DNA from: Pseudomonadota bacterium
Lineage (GTDB): Bacteria > Pseudomonadota > Alphaproteobacteria > Acetobacterales > Acetobacteraceae
Assembly (NCBI GenBank): GCA_021809435.1
Contig: JAKBAD010000001.1
Coordinates: 682,001-746,000, forward strand
DNA: 64,000 nucleotides
Reading direction: 5' to 3'
The notes below the pieces were generated by a model. That model ran no database searches and was not told where the DNA came from. It saw only the letters and a program-made list of their open reading frames with translations. Shown here one piece after another: positions 36,761-49,236 of the stretch (positions within the stretch are counted from its first letter, which is position 1; each line of letters opens with the position of its first letter). The translations under genes and the position numbers were made by a program.

Positions 36761-38311
36761 TCATTCCCACTCAATCGTTCCGGGCGGCTTGCTGGTAATG
36801 TCATAGGTCACGCGGTTAATGCCGCGCACCTCGTTCACAATCCGCCCCGCCACGCGGGTCAGAAATCCCACGTCATAGGGGTAGACATCGGCGGTCATAC
36901 CATCCGTGCTGGTCACGGCGCGCAGCGCGCACACGCTGTCATAGGTGCGGCCATCGCCCATCACCCCCACGCTCTTCACCGGCAACAGCACGGCGAAAGC
37001 CTGCCAGATGGCATCATAAAGCCCGGCCGCGCGAATCTCCTCGAGATAAATGGCGTCGGCCTTCTGCAGCACCGCCACGCGCTCGCGCGTCACCTCGCCC
37101 AGCACCCGAATGGCCAAACCCGGCCCCGGGAACGGATGGCGCCCAACAATGGTCTCGGGCAGGCCCAGCTCACGGCCCAGCGCGCGCACCTCGTCCTTGA
37201 ACAATTCGCGCAGCGGCTCAACCAGCTTCAGCTTCATATAAGCCGGCAGCCCGCCCACATTATGGTGCGATTTAATGGTCACGCTCGGCCCGCCAATGGC
37301 CGAAACGCTCTCAATCACATCGGGGTAGAGCGTGCCCTGGGCCAAAAACTCGGCGCCGCCCAGCTTGGTGGCTTCCTCATCGAACACGTCGATGAACAGC
37401 TTGCCAATAATCTTGCGCTTGGCCTCCGGGTCGGTCACCCCCGCCAGCTCGCCCAAAAACAAATCCGAGGCATCGCGGTGGATGAGCGGAATATTGAACT
37501 GGTCGCGGAACACCCGCACCACTTCCTCCGCCTCGCCCGCGCGCAGCAACCCGTGATCGACGAAAATACAGGTCAACTGGTCGCCAATGGCCTCATGAAT
37601 CAGCGCCGCCGCCACGGAGGAATCCACCCCGCCCGAGAGCCCGCAAATCACCCGCCCCGTGCCCACCTGGGCGCGGATCTTGGCAATCTCGGCCTGGCGG
37701 AAGCCAGCCATGGTCCAGGTGCCCGAAAGCCCGCACACTTTATGCGTGAAATTCCTGATCAGCTGCGCGCCATGGGGGGTGTGCACCACTTCGGGGTGGA
37801 ACATGGCGCCATAAAAGCGCCGCGCATCATCGGCGATCAGCGCATAAGGCGCGCCTTCCGAAACCGCCACGGTCTTGAAGCCCGGGGGCGGCGCCGAGAT
37901 ATGGTCGCCATGGCTCATCCACACTTTCTCGTGGGCGCCCACCTCCCACATGCCGTCCAGCAGCGCGCACTCGGCCACCACATCCACATAAGCCGCGCCG
38001 AATTCCCTGATTTCCGCGCCCTTGGCCTCGCCGCCCAGCTGCACGCACATGGTCATCTGCCCATAGCAAATACCCATCACCGGCACCCCGGCCTCAAACA
38101 CCCATTGGGGCGCGCGCGGGCTGCCCTCATCGGCCACGCTGGCCGGCCCGCCCGAGAGAATGATGCCCTTGGCACCAAACCCCTGAATCCGCTCAAGCTG
38201 GGCGTTATAAGGAAGAATCTCGCAATACACGCCGCTCTCGCGCACACGGCGGGCGATCAGCTGCGTCACCTGGCTGCCAAAGTCCAGGATCAGAATTTTT
38301 TCATCGGACAT
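36761..38311 (-). CDS. guaA: GMP synthase (glutamine-hydrolysing)
   Basis: The 516-residue enzyme aminates XMP to GMP. The glutaminase domain has Cys82 in GICYGQ and FHPEVVHT; the synthase domain has the PP-loop [16 protein letters not shown] and ends PPGTIEWE as in the family. ATG 38311 with GGGGAG just upstream is preferred over an in-frame ATG at 38338. guaB, the previous step, is at 10976-12472. Confidence 0.97.
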   Translation of the reverse strand: MSDEKILILDFGSQVTQLIARRVRESGVYCEILPYNAQLERIQGFGAKGIILSGGPASVADEGSPRAPQWVFEAGVPVMGICYGQMTMCVQLGGEAKGAEIREFGAAYVDVVAECALLDGMWEVGAHEKVWMSHGDHISAPPPGFKTVAVSEGAPYALIADDARRFYGAMFHPEVVHTPHGAQLIRNFTHKVCGLSGTWTMAGFRQAEIAKIRAQVGTGRVICGLSGGVDSSVAAALIHEAIGDQLTCIFVDHGLLRAGEAEEVVRVFRDQFNIPLIHRDASDLFLGELAGVTDPEAKRKIIGKLFIDVFDEEATKLGGAEFLAQGTLYPDVIESVSAIGGPSVTIKSHHNVGGLPAYMKLKLVEPLRELFKDEVRALGRELGLPETIVGRHPFPGPGLAIRVLGEVTRERVAVLQKADAIYLEEIRAAGLYDAIWQAFAVLLPVKSVGVMGDGRTYDSVCALRAVTSTDGMTADVYPYDVGFLTRVAGRIVNEVRGINRVTYDITSKPPGTIEWE

Positions 38312-38386
38312 GCGCTCCCCTAGTCCAATCCGCGCCAAGATAGAATAGCCATAAGCGCCGCCCGCGCATGAAATTCGTCAGCCCGG

Positions 38387-38920
38387 TCAGGCATTCACAT
38401 CCAGCAGCGTGCCAATCGGGTCCCACGCGAAGGCGCTCTGGCCAATCGCCTCGCCGCCCACGCTGGTGCTGCCCTCGGCCACGCACCGCCCGCCCATGCG
38501 CGCATAAAAAAACCGCGCCGGATTATCGCGCAGCACCCAGGCATGCATGGATCGGCAGCCCATCTGCGCCAAATGCCGCGCCGAAGCCCGCAGCAACTCG
38601 CCGCCCAAGCCCCGGTCGCGATAATCATCGAGCACATAGAGCGTCTCGACCTCGCCTTCCGCCAGCCCCGGGTCGCGGCTGCGCCCGCTCGAGGCAAACC
38701 CCAAAACACCGGGCGCGCCGCGCTCGCCATAGCTCGCCGCCACAAACAGCCCCGCCCCCAGCCGCAGCTGGTGCTCATAAAACGCCTTCAACCGGCGCAC
38801 GGAAAGATTGGCCAAAAATCCATCGGGCAGCAGCCCGGCATAGGTGCTGCGCCAGCTGGCGACATGCACGGCGGCAATGCCGGGCGCGTCGCTCAGCCTG
38901 GCGCGGCGAATAACGATCAC
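38387..38920 (-). CDS. GNAT family N-acetyltransferase
   Basis: The 177-residue protein begins MIVIRRARLSDAPGIAAVHV and has HVASWRSTYAGLLP, then VETLYVLDDYRDRGLGGELL for CoA binding and WVLRDNPARFFYARMGGR, a common GNAT pattern. The start is GTG 38920, overlapping the rsmB stop by four bases, so it is coupled to the rRNA methyltransferase gene. The substrate is unknown; ribosomal protein acetylation is only a guess from context. Confidence 0.85.
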   Translation of the reverse strand: MIVIRRARLSDAPGIAAVHVASWRSTYAGLLPDGFLANLSVRRLKAFYEHQLRLGAGLFVAASYGERGAPGVLGFASSGRSRDPGLAEGEVETLYVLDDYRDRGLGGELLRASARHLAQMGCRSMHAWVLRDNPARFFYARMGGRCVAEGSTSVGGEAIGQSAFAWDPIGTLLDVNA

Positions 38921-40194
38921 GTGGCCCGCGCCAGCTTGGCGGCAAAGAACCCATCCGTGCCAAAGCCCCGGGGCGAGAGGCGCAAAACCACCTGCCCGGC
39001 CAGCGCTGCCGGCTGGCTCAGAGGTTCGAGCGAGAATTCCGGGTGCCGCGACAAAAACGCCTCCACCTGTGCCTCGTTCTCATCATTCAACACCGAGCAG
39101 GTGGCGTAAACAAGTTTTCCGCCGGGCCGCACCAATTTCTGGGCGATATCGAGAATCCCGGCCTGCTTGGCGGTCAGCTCGGCCAAATCGGTCTCGGTCA
39201 GGTTCAGCCTGGCATCGGGGTTGCGTCGCCAGGTGCCGGTGCCCGAGCAGGGCGCGTCCACCAGCACGCGGTCAAATTTCCCGGCCTGGCGCTTGGCCCA
39301 TTTATCGCCGGGCTCGAGCAAATGGCGTTCGGCATTATGCACCCCCGCCCGCCGCAACCGCTTGATCGCGCCATCGAGCCGCGGCTCCGAAACATCGCAC
39401 GCCACGATATGGCCCTTATTCTGCATGCACATGGCCATGGTGAGCGTCTTGCCCCCCGCGCCCGCGCAATAATCGGCCACGCGCATACCGGGCTCGGCCC
39501 CCACCACCAGCGCGATCAACTGGCTGCCCTCGTCCTGAATCTCCACCAGCCCGTCCTGAAACGCCTTGCCCTGGGTCACCGCCTGGCGCCCGGCCAGCCG
39601 CAACCCCCAAGGCGAGAGCCGGGTCGGCTCGGCCCTCAGCCCCTCGCGGGCCAGCGCCGCCATCGCCTCCTCGCGCGTGCCCTTCAGCAGGTTCACGCGC
39701 AAATCCAGCGGCGCGGGCTCGTTCATGGCCGCCATCTCGGCCTCCAGCCCAGGCCCAAACTGCGCGGCCAGCTTGGGCAAAATCCAGTCCGGCACCTCAT
39801 AGCGCACGGCATCGGGCTGGGCGGGGTGGTGCAGCGTGTGGCCCGCCAGCTTCTCGGCCAGCATTTCCTCCTCGCGTGAGAGCGGCGACGGCCCGTAGCG
39901 CCCGGCCACAAAGGCCTGGGCAATCTTGCCGGGGGTCTGGCCCGAGAACATCGCCTGCGCGATCAGCAGCGCGCGCGGCGTGGCGGGCGCGTCCAGCTTC
40001 TCCAGCCACCAGCCCAAATGCCGGCGCGCGCGCAGCACCCCCCACACCAGCGCCGAAACCGCCCGCCGGTCACCCCCGCCAATAAAGCGGCGGTTGCGGA
40101 AAAACTGGTTGGCAATGGCATCGGCCGGGCGCGGGCTGGCCTCGATCTCGGCCAGCAAATCAATGGCGGCGGCCAGTTGTCCGGCGGGGGTCAT
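38917..40194 (-). CDS. RsmB/NOP family RNA m5C methyltransferase
   Basis: The 425-residue protein has an N-terminal NusB-like helical part and a SAM methyltransferase domain with VADYCAGAGGKTL, the first cysteine in VDAPCSGTGTWRRNPD, and the catalytic cysteine in VYATCSVLNDENE. This is the RsmB type that makes m5C967 in 16S rRNA. ATG 40194 gives the usual length. It sits upstream of guaA, as in several alphaproteobacteria. Confidence 0.9.
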   Translation of the reverse strand: MTPAGQLAAAIDLLAEIEASPRPADAIANQFFRNRRFIGGGDRRAVSALVWGVLRARRHLGWWLEKLDAPATPRALLIAQAMFSGQTPGKIAQAFVAGRYGPSPLSREEEMLAEKLAGHTLHHPAQPDAVRYEVPDWILPKLAAQFGPGLEAEMAAMNEPAPLDLRVNLLKGTREEAMAALAREGLRAEPTRLSPWGLRLAGRQAVTQGKAFQDGLVEIQDEGSQLIALVVGAEPGMRVADYCAGAGGKTLTMAMCMQNKGHIVACDVSEPRLDGAIKRLRRAGVHNAERHLLEPGDKWAKRQAGKFDRVLVDAPCSGTGTWRRNPDARLNLTETDLAELTAKQAGILDIAQKLVRPGGKLVYATCSVLNDENEAQVEAFLSRHPEFSLEPLSQPAALAGQVVLRLSPRGFGTDGFFAAKLARAT

Positions 40195-40271
40195 GGGGTG
40201 GGGCTTTCAAACATCATGCAGCGGCTATAGAGCCGCCAGCCCACCCCCCACAACCGCAAAAGCAAATCAGC

Positions 40272-40778
40272 CTATTGCGCCATCATCCCCTCGGCCATCT
40301 CCTGCACATGCGCCTCTGGCATCAGCGCCGGAATCGAGACAATGGAGATGATCCGGTTATCGAACATGATCAGCCCCTCGATATAGGTTCCCGGCGTGGT
40401 ATCGCCGGTCTCGGGGGTTTTCTGGCGCATATCGTCGGTGACGGTGATGATATCGCACACCGCATCCACCAGCAGCCCCGCCACGCGCGCGCCATCTTCC
40501 ACCACCACCACCACCGAGGCGGCATTGGGCTCGGCGGGCGGCAAGCCCAGCCGCTCGGCCAGATCAATCACCACCAGCACCGTGCCGCGCAAATTGATCA
40601 TGCCCTTAATGAAAGACGGCGCATGGGCCAGATGCGTCGAGGCGATCCAGCCGCGTATTTCGCGGATGGAGCGTATATCCATGGCGAATTCCTGCGCGCC
40701 AATCCGCACCGAGAGCAATTCCATGCTCCGCTCTCCTTGCGCTAAACTCCGTGTCTGCATCATGTTTGTTTGCGTCAT
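40272..40778 (-). CDS. cheW: Chemotaxis adaptor CheW (second copy, operon end)
   Basis: The 168-residue protein has the CheW fold: LLSVRIGAQEFAMDIRSIREIRGW, SFIKGMINLRGTVLVVIDLAERLGLP, and VAGLLVDAVCDIITV. CheW couples receptors to CheA. ATG 40778 has AGGAGG five bases upstream; an ATG at 40799 overlaps the preceding gene. It is the last gene of the chemotaxis operon, 24 bases after the CheZ-like gene. A different CheW is encoded at 43731. Confidence 0.92.
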   Translation of the reverse strand: MTQTNMMQTRSLAQGERSMELLSVRIGAQEFAMDIRSIREIRGWIASTHLAHAPSFIKGMINLRGTVLVVIDLAERLGLPPAEPNAASVVVVVEDGARVAGLLVDAVCDIITVTDDMRQKTPETGDTTPGTYIEGLIMFDNRIISIVSIPALMPEAHVQEMAEGMMAQ

Positions 40779-40802
40779 GCGCCCCTCCTCACACCGCATC
40801 GC

Positions 40803-41180
40803 TCAAAACAGCTCCAATTCACCCGACTGATGCCCCTTCTCCTGCGGTTCCGGCGCGCCCTTGAGCCGATATTGCAAATCCGACAACGTAATGTTGTTCA
40901 ACGCATGCTGCGAATTCACCGCCCAGTCATCGGGCAACAGCTTGCCAATGGTGAGCACATATTTCGACAAGGCCGCCAGTCTCTGCGCCAACAAATCAAG
41001 CGACTGCACATCCCGGTGGCAGGCCGAATCCTTCGCCACCTGCATCAGTGCCGGGCTGAGCGTGGTCTGGAACTGTTCGGTAAACCGGCCAAGCTCGTGA
41101 AACTCCTCGCCCAAAGCTTCGAGAATCGAATTGAGCGAGGCATGGTGGCGCTCATCCTCACACCCCCGGACTGCAATCAT
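40803..41180 (-). CDS. Small helical chemotaxis protein, candidate CheZ/CheT-like CheY-P phosphatase
   Basis: The 125-residue protein is almost entirely helical by composition. I do not recognise a named family, but residues 57-68 (DVQSLDLLAQRL) hold D62-x-x-x-Q66, the arrangement of the catalytic Asp and Gln of CheZ (DLTGQ). The C-terminus SGELELF is acidic-hydrophobic, as are CheY-binding tails of CheZ. ATG 41180 has GGAG seven bases upstream. It lies between cheD and cheW. The operon lacks cheZ, cheC and fliY, so a phosphatase is expected. Function is inference. Confidence 0.6.
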   Translation of the reverse strand: MIAVRGCEDERHHASLNSILEALGEEFHELGRFTEQFQTTLSPALMQVAKDSACHRDVQSLDLLAQRLAALSKYVLTIGKLLPDDWAVNSQHALNNITLSDLQYRLKGAPEPQEKGHQSGELELF

Positions 41181-41264
41181 ATCGCCTCTCCACTCACCCT
41201 GGCCCCCGCGCATTCCGCCGCGCCCGCCAAATATCGCGCCCGATACTTAATGTTTTCCCAAGCC

Positions 41265-41828
41265 TCAAAACAATTCCACCGCCCCCGAAGGCACCGGCGC
41301 CGGCCGCGCGCGCTCGGCGTGCAAAATCTGCTCGGTTTCCTTGGCCAGCAGCACCTGGCGCGCCCGCCCCGAAACCGGCCAAAACTGAATCCGCCGCCCC
41401 TGCTCACCGCGCAGCGAGCCGCCGACCAGCAAAATTCCCTCCTCGCGCAAAAACTTCTCCGCGAAATTGGCATTCAACTCGCCAATATCGGTCAGGCCCT
41501 TAATCATCCGCGCGCCGCCAAACAGCTTGGCGCGCATGCGGCTTTTCACCGCCCCCCGGCGCAGCAGCCCGTTCACCAGCAGCTCCATGGCATGCACGCC
41601 AAAACGCATGGCATCACCGCCCGGCTGGCGGTGCCGTCCGTCTCCTGGCAGCAAAAAATGGTTCATCCCGCCCACGCCCGCCACGCCATCCCATATGCAA
41701 GCGGCAATACACGAGCCCAAAATGGTGGTCAGCACAGTGTTGGGGTCGTCATCCACATAATGCTCCCCCTGCACGATGTTAATTTTCTTCTCATGCGGCG
41801 CCAGCCCCGCGCCCACCCCCGCGCTCAC
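41265..41828 (-). CDS. cheD: Chemoreceptor glutamine deamidase CheD
   Basis: The 187-residue protein deamidates glutamines in chemoreceptors, adjusting their methylation sites. The catalytic set fits: T34, C40 in TTILGSC, and H57 in GGMNHFLLP, with the spacing known for CheD. The start is GTG 41828, overlapping the cheB stop (GTGA). The protein ends PSGAVELF; the next gene's product ends SGELELF, an unusual similarity. Confidence 0.93.
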   Translation of the reverse strand: MSAGVGAGLAPHEKKINIVQGEHYVDDDPNTVLTTILGSCIAACIWDGVAGVGGMNHFLLPGDGRHRQPGGDAMRFGVHAMELLVNGLLRRGAVKSRMRAKLFGGARMIKGLTDIGELNANFAEKFLREEGILLVGGSLRGEQGRRIQFWPVSGRARQVLLAKETEQILHAERARPAPVPSGAVELF

Positions 41829-42862
41829 AACACATGCTCCTTGAGCTGCGCGTTGGTGATCCCCAGCACCCGCTCGGCGATCCGCTCCAGCGGCAATTGC
41901 CGCGCCACCGCCCCCAGCTCAAACGCCGCGCGCGGCATGCCATATACCACGCAGCTCGCCTCATCCTGGCCAATGGTCTCGGCGCCCGCCTCGCGCATGG
42001 CCAGCAGCCCCGCCGCCCCATCGCGCCCCAGCCCGGTCAGAATAATTCCCACCGCGCGCGCGCCAAAAGCTTTGGCAACCGCGTGAAACATCACATCCAC
42101 ACTCGGCCGGTGGCCATTCACGCGCTCACCCTCATTCAGCCGCAGCACGGCATTCACCGCCCCGCTCACCTCAATATGCGCGTTACCCGGCGCCAGATAA
42201 ATCCGCCCCGCCGCCAGCCTGTCGCCCTCCACCGCCTCGCTCACCTGGGCGGCGCATAATTTATCCAGCCGGGCGGCGAAGCTTTTGGTAAAGGTCGCCG
42301 GCATGTGCTGGCTGATGATGGTGGGCGGGCAGTTGGCGGGAAATTTCGAAAGAATGGTGATCAGCGCCTCCACCCCGCCGGTCGAGGAGCCAATCGCCAC
42401 CACCCGGCCATCGGGCGCATATTGGCCGCCACTTCCCGCGCGAGCCGGCGCGGGCCGGGCTGGGGCATGGCGCACCCGTCCCATCGCCGCCGCCTTCACG
42501 GTCGCCGCCAGGCTGGCAAAACTATCGGGGTTGAATGAAGACGGCTTGGCCACGCAATCAAACGCCCCCAGCTCCAGGGCGCGCAAATTCACATCCGCGC
42601 CTTTTTGCGTCAGAGTCGAGACCATCACCACCGGCATCGGCCGCAGCCGCATGATTTTTTCCAAAAACTCCAGCCCGTTCATATTGGGCATCTCGATATC
42701 AAGGGTCACCACATCCGGCGACAGCGCCTTAATCATCGCCCGCGCCTCCAGCGGCTCGGCCGCCTGCCCCACCACCTCAATCCCGGGCTCAGCCCTCAGC
42801 GCCGCGGCAATCACCGCGCGCATGGTCGCCGAATCATCCACAATCACCACCCGCACGGTCAT
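41825..42862 (-). CDS. cheB: Chemotaxis methylesterase/response regulator CheB
   Basis: The 345-residue protein has a receiver domain with phospho-acceptor D55 in [13 protein letters not shown], a linker, and a methylesterase domain with catalytic serine in [11 protein letters not shown], the histidine in SQHMP and the aspartate in GLGRDGAAG. It removes receptor methyl groups when phosphorylated by CheA. It overlaps cheR and cheD by four bases each. Confidence 0.96.
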   Translation of the reverse strand: MTVRVVIVDDSATMRAVIAAALRAEPGIEVVGQAAEPLEARAMIKALSPDVVTLDIEMPNMNGLEFLEKIMRLRPMPVVMVSTLTQKGADVNLRALELGAFDCVAKPSSFNPDSFASLAATVKAAAMGRVRHAPARPAPARAGSGGQYAPDGRVVAIGSSTGGVEALITILSKFPANCPPTIISQHMPATFTKSFAARLDKLCAAQVSEAVEGDRLAAGRIYLAPGNAHIEVSGAVNAVLRLNEGERVNGHRPSVDVMFHAVAKAFGARAVGIILTGLGRDGAAGLLAMREAGAETIGQDEASCVVYGMPRAAFELGAVARQLPLERIAERVLGITNAQLKEHVL

Positions 42863-43734
42863 GCCCGGCCTCCCGCGCTTTGTTTCCGATAAATGGTAAT
42901 GCCATCGTTCTGAAATTGCGGCTCGGCCGCCCCCGTCACGCGCTCCGAATGGCCGATATAGAGCGCACCGCCCTCATCGAGCAGCGGCAAAAACCGCGAC
43001 CACACCATCTCCTGTGTCTGGCCATCAAAATAAATCACCACATTGCGGCAAAAAATCGCCTGAAACTTCGCCTTCATCGGCCAGTTGCCAATCAAATTGA
43101 GCCGCTTGAAGCTCACCAGCCGCCGCGCCTCGTCGCTCACCCGCCAGCGCCCATCTGGCATCCGGGCAAAATGGGCCTTGCGCATGGCGGCCGGCACGGC
43201 GTCGAGCAAACTCTCCTCATAAATTCCCGCCTCACCCTCGCGCAGCATGTTGGGGTCAATGTCGGTGGCCAGAATCTTCACATCAAACCGCGCCGCATCG
43301 GGCATCACCTCCAGCAGGGTCAGCGCCATCGAATAAGCCTCCTGCCCCGAGGAACATGCCGCCGACCACAACCGCACCCGCCCGCCGCCGCGCGCGAATT
43401 GCGCCATGCCCGGCAACATCCTGGCTTTCAAATGCTCAAAATGATGCGGCTCACGAAAAAACCGCGTGACATTGGTGGTCAGCGCCGCCAGCATCTCCAT
43501 GCGCTCGCCCTCACCATCGGGGCTTTGAATCAACCGGCAATATTGCTCAAAATTTTCCAATCCCAGCTTGCGCAGCCGCTTGGCCAGCCGCGAATACACC
43601 AAATTCGCCTTGGCCCCCGTCAGGCTCACCCCCGTCTCGCGGCGCATGATCTCGGTGATCACCTCCAGGTCGCGCGCGGTGAACACAAACTCCGAATTCT
43701 CAACAATGCTGCGCTCAGCAAGGTGTTGGCTCAT
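42859..43734 (-). CDS. cheR: Chemotaxis protein methyltransferase CheR
   Basis: The 291-residue enzyme methylates receptor glutamates with SAM. It has the N-terminal helical domain ([25 protein letters not shown]), then [27 protein letters not shown] for SAM binding, and [16 protein letters not shown] 43734 overlaps the upstream cheW stop. The beta-subdomain that binds receptor pentapeptides in some CheR proteins cannot be judged by eye. Confidence 0.96.
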   Translation of the reverse strand: MSQHLAERSIVENSEFVFTARDLEVITEIMRRETGVSLTGAKANLVYSRLAKRLRKLGLENFEQYCRLIQSPDGEGERMEMLAALTTNVTRFFREPHHFEHLKARMLPGMAQFARGGGRVRLWSAACSSGQEAYSMALTLLEVMPDAARFDVKILATDIDPNMLREGEAGIYEESLLDAVPAAMRKAHFARMPDGRWRVSDEARRLVSFKRLNLIGNWPMKAKFQAIFCRNVVIYFDGQTQEMVWSRFLPLLDEGGALYIGHSERVTGAAEPQFQNDGITIYRKQSAGGRA

Positions 43735-44207
43735 GCCACCTCCAACTCCGCCGCCGGCAACACGTTATCGAGCGTAATCAGGCTGATCATCCGCCCATCC
43801 ACCGGCAGCAGCCCCTTCACGAAACTCTTGACGAGATCGGAACAAACATCCGGCGAGGGCTGAATATTCCCATCCGACGCGGTCAAAATATCCGAAACCG
43901 CATCCACCAACAGCCCCACCTGCTTCTGCGCCACCTGCACCACAATAATCACATTGCGCGCGGTGGGCTCGCTGCCCGGCAGCCCCAGCCGCACGGCCAA
44001 ATCCACAATCGGCAGCACGGCGCCGCGCAAATTAATCACGCCCTTCACATAGCGCGGCGCGCGCGGCAGCGCGGTGGCCGCCGTCCAGCCGCGAATTTCG
44101 CGCACCATCATCACATTAATGCAGAATTCCTGCTTCCCGACCCGAAACGCGATCAACTCGCGGTTGCCCTTGTCGCTGGGCTTTTCCGTTTGCGCCGAAC
44201 TCTCCAT
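43731..44207 (-). CDS. cheW: Chemotaxis adaptor CheW
   Basis: The 158-residue protein has [52 protein letters not shown] and [14 protein letters not shown], the CheW beta-barrel pattern. ATG 44207 is chosen since the earlier ATG at 44231 lies inside the end of cheA. It is the canonical CheW next to cheA and differs clearly from the copy at 40272. Confidence 0.94.
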   Translation of the reverse strand: MESSAQTEKPSDKGNRELIAFRVGKQEFCINVMMVREIRGWTAATALPRAPRYVKGVINLRGAVLPIVDLAVRLGLPGSEPTARNVIIVVQVAQKQVGLLVDAVSDILTASDGNIQPSPDVCSDLVKSFVKGLLPVDGRMISLITLDNVLPAAELEVA

Positions 44208-44220
44208 GGCCCACCGCCTC

Positions 44221-46425
<2,205 letters not shown>

Positions 46426-46439
46426 GCGCCCCTCCTGTC

Positions 46440-46805
46440 TCAGGCCGCCACGCGGCGTATGGCCTCAACCAGCTTCACCGGGTCAAAAGGCTTCACAATC
46501 CAGCCTGTTGCCCCGGCCGCCCTGGCGCGGTTTTTCTTCTCGGCGTCCACCTCCGTGGTCAGCACCAGCACGGGCGTGGCGCGCCTGGCCTCATCGGCGC
46601 GCACGGCCTCGATAAACCCAAACCCATCCATGCGCGGCATATTAATGTCAGTAACAATAACGTCCGGCGTCTCGGTCTCCAGCACTTCAAGCCCGTGCAG
46701 CCCATCCTCGGCCTGAATAACCCTAAACCCCGCCGCCAGCAGCGAGTGGCGCAGCATGTCGCGCATCGCCCGCGAATCATCAACGGTGAGTACCGTGGTG
46801 GTCAT
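46440..46805 (-). CDS. cheY: Chemotaxis response regulator CheY
   Basis: The 121-residue single receiver domain has the acidic pocket VDDSRAMR (D9, D10), phospho-acceptor D53 in VIVTDINMPRMDG, LTTEVDAEKK and the conserved lysine in WIVKPFDP. Phosphorylated CheY binds the flagellar switch. ATG 46805 overlaps the STAS gene stop (ATGA). It lies 14 bases upstream of cheA. Confidence 0.94.
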   Translation of the reverse strand: MTTTVLTVDDSRAMRDMLRHSLLAAGFRVIQAEDGLHGLEVLETETPDVIVTDINMPRMDGFGFIEAVRADEARRATPVLVLTTEVDAEKKNRARAAGATGWIVKPFDPVKLVEAIRRVAA

Positions 46806-47101
46806 TCCCCAAACTCCTTGCCAGCCAGGGGGGCACGGTGCGCCAAATCGGCGGCACACACCCCCATCAATTCCAAATTCGCGGCAAACTCCTCCGAGGG
46901 CGCCGCCACCGCGAACGGCACATCATCGGCCGCCCAGGCCCGGCTCGCGGCCAGCAGCACCTGCAAACATTGCCCCCCCAGCCGCTGCACGCTGGCGCCG
47001 TTCACCACCAGCGCCTGGCCCCTGCGGCCAGTAAAAGCCTCCAGCAGCCCCGGCGCCGCCACCAAATCCAATATCGCCGGCAATTCCAACCCTTCCGTCA
47101 T
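46802..47101 (-). CDS. STAS-domain protein at the head of the che operon
   Basis: The 99-residue protein fits a STAS fold: LDLVAAPGLLEAFTGRRGQALVVNGASVQRLGGQCLQVLLAA resembles the pattern where the phosphorylatable residue follows a beta strand (here NGASVQRLG). STAS proteins in che operons are seen in several alphaproteobacteria, with unclear roles. ATG 47101 is used; an upstream TTG lacks a better ribosome site. It couples to cheY by ATGA. Confidence 0.75.
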   Translation of the reverse strand: MTEGLELPAILDLVAAPGLLEAFTGRRGQALVVNGASVQRLGGQCLQVLLAASRAWAADDVPFAVAAPSEEFAANLELMGVCAADLAHRAPLAGKEFGE

Positions 47102-47151
47102 CGGTCTCAACTTTCGGGGCTAATGAATAAAATTCCGCTAAGAGGCGCGGC

Positions 47152-49137
47152 TTAAAACTCGTCCCAATCCTCAGCCCCGGCCGGGCTCTTGGGCAGGCTC
47201 ACAAACTTACCCACCGGCGCCGAGGGCGCGGCCAAACTCGCCATCCGCGCCGCCGGTTTTGTCGTGGCGGCGGGCATTGCGCCGCGCCCGCTCCTGGTGG
47301 CGGTGGCCTTGGCCTTGCGCGCGGGGCTGGCTGGCGCCTCCCCCCCCTGGCCAATTCTAAACTGCCCAACCAGCCGCCCCAGCTCATCCGCCTCGCTGGC
47401 CAGCGCATGGCTGGCCGCCGTGCTTTCCTCCACCATGGCGGCGTTTTGCTGGGTCACCTGGTCCATCTGGTTCACGGCCGAGTTCACCTCCGCCAGCCCG
47501 GTCGCCTGCTCACCCGCCGAGGCCGCAATATCGGCGATCAGCGTATTCAGCTGGTTCACCTGCTCAACAATGCGCGTCAGCGCCTCGCCGGTTTCGTTCA
47601 CCAGCCGCACGCCCGTCTCCACCTGCGCGCCCGAGGTCGAAATCAGCGCCTTAATCTCCTTGGCCGCATCGGCCGAACGCTGGGCTAGCGCGCGCACTTC
47701 GGTCGCCACCACCGCGAATCCGCGCCCGGCATCGCCCGCCCGCGCCGCCTCCACGCCCGCGTTCAGCGCCAACAAATTGGTCTGAAAGGCAATCTCGTCG
47801 ATCACCCCAATGATGTTGGAAATCTGGCGAGAAGACGCCTCGATCCCGCTCATCGCCGTCACCGTGTCGCTCACCACGCCGCCCGACCGCTCGGCATCCT
47901 CGCGCGCCCGGCTCACCACCTCACGGGCCTGGTGCGCGCCCTCGGCGCTCTTGCGCACGGTGGCGGTAATCTGGTCGAGCGCTGCGGCGGTTTCTTCCAG
48001 GCTGGCGGCCTGCTGCTCGGTCCGTCGCGAGAGATCATCCGAGCTCTGGGTAATCTCCGCGGCCGACGCCCTCACCCCCTGGGTATTGGCGGCAATCGCC
48101 TGCATGGTCTGCTGCAGCGTATCCTGCGCCTTGTTAAAATCCCCGCGCAGCTTCTCATATTCGGGCGCAAAGGCCGCCTGGAGCCTAAACATCAAATCCC
48201 CGCCCGAGAGCCGCTCCAGCCCATCCGCCACGCCATCCACCACCTGCGAGAGCTGGGCGCGCGCGGCCTCGCGCTCGGCCGCCGCCGCCTCGCGGGCACG
48301 GGCCTCGGCCTCGGCGGCGCGCTGCGCTTCGGCCTCCAGCGCCCGCTTTTCCTCGGCGGCTTCCTTAAAGCTCTGCACCGTGCGCGCCATCTGGCCAATC
48401 TCATCGCGCCGCCCGGTCTCCACCCGCGCCCCCAAATCCCCCCGGGCAATCCGCCCCATCACCTCACGCAAACCATTAAGTGGCGCCACCACCCACAGCT
48501 TGAGCATCATGAACGCCGCCCCCAGCACGGCCAGAAACACCAGCGCCATCACCCCCAGCGTCACCGTCACGGTTTGGTTGGCATTCACCGCCTGGGCCTG
48601 CAAATCCCGGCTCAGTTCGGCCCGAAGGTTGCGCGCCTCCCCCTGAATCATCGGCGTCAGCTGATCGATCTGCGGCCGGCAATTGGCCAGATATTCCTGC
48701 TGCCCGGCCTCGTTCTCCGCCACCGAGGTGGCGGCCTCCGCCATCTGCACGGTCTTGGCGCACGCGGTCCCAAACACCTCGTCGCCCTGCTGCTTAATCC
48801 CCATCAGCGCCGAGGCCTCGTCCGGCAAGGCCTGGGCGGCGTCGCTCAGCGCGTTGTCAAACACGTTCAGGCTGGCGCGGATTTCATTGCCCGCCGCCAG
48901 ATTATCGCTATCGCTGGTGGTGATCAGATCAAAGCTGATCGCCGCCCGCTCCTGCTGCGCGGCCCGGTTGGCCTCCGCCGCATCACGCGCCGCCCTGCCG
49001 ACGCTGCTATTGAGCGCGATCGCCTCCTGGCTGATCGCATGCATCTGCATGCCCGAAAATACCGAAGCCCCGAGCGCCGCGACCCCGGCCACCCCTAAAA
49101 TGAGCAGAAACTTGACAATGATCGGCAGATTTTTCAC
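47152..49137 (-). CDS. Methyl-accepting chemotaxis protein with CheR/CheB-type C-terminal pentapeptide
   Basis: The 661-residue receptor has a membrane helix (about 6-27), a periplasmic four-helix-type sensor (28-185) with two cysteines (126 and 153), a second helix (190-213), HAMP, a coiled coil, and the signalling tip [20 protein letters not shown]. The C-terminus is DWDEF after a flexible Ala/Pro/Lys linker; W-x-x-F matches NWETF, the docking site for CheR and CheB. The start is GTG 49137 with GGAAG five bases upstream. The ligand is unknown. Confidence 0.93.
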   Translation of the reverse strand: MKNLPIIVKFLLILGVAGVAALGASVFSGMQMHAISQEAIALNSSVGRAARDAAEANRAAQQERAAISFDLITTSDSDNLAAGNEIRASLNVFDNALSDAAQALPDEASALMGIKQQGDEVFGTACAKTVQMAEAATSVAENEAGQQEYLANCRPQIDQLTPMIQGEARNLRAELSRDLQAQAVNANQTVTVTLGVMALVFLAVLGAAFMMLKLWVVAPLNGLREVMGRIARGDLGARVETGRRDEIGQMARTVQSFKEAAEEKRALEAEAQRAAEAEARAREAAAAEREAARAQLSQVVDGVADGLERLSGGDLMFRLQAAFAPEYEKLRGDFNKAQDTLQQTMQAIAANTQGVRASAAEITQSSDDLSRRTEQQAASLEETAAALDQITATVRKSAEGAHQAREVVSRAREDAERSGGVVSDTVTAMSGIEASSRQISNIIGVIDEIAFQTNLLALNAGVEAARAGDAGRGFAVVATEVRALAQRSADAAKEIKALISTSGAQVETGVRLVNETGEALTRIVEQVNQLNTLIADIAASAGEQATGLAEVNSAVNQMDQVTQQNAAMVEESTAASHALASEADELGRLVGQFRIGQGGEAPASPARKAKATATRSGRGAMPAATTKPAARMASLAAPSAPVGKFVSLPKSPAGAEDWDEF

Positions 49138-49185
49138 GGCGCGCTTCCAACAAAAGCCACCCCCTATCGGGGCACACAGCTCCTG

Positions 49186-49212
49186 TTATCGCGGCCTATA
49201 TTTAATTTTTGA
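49186..49212 (-). promoter_or_regulatory. Sigma28 (FliA)-like promoter of the chemotaxis operon
   Basis: On the minus strand TCAA (49212-49209), 15 bases, then CGCGATAA (49193-49186) compare with TAAA-N15-GCCGATAA. The -10 matches at six of eight positions and spacing is exact. Transcription would start near 49179, about 40 bases before the MCP start codon. Confidence 0.5.
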
Positions 49213-49236
49213 TTGAACCCGCCCGCTTATCCAGCG

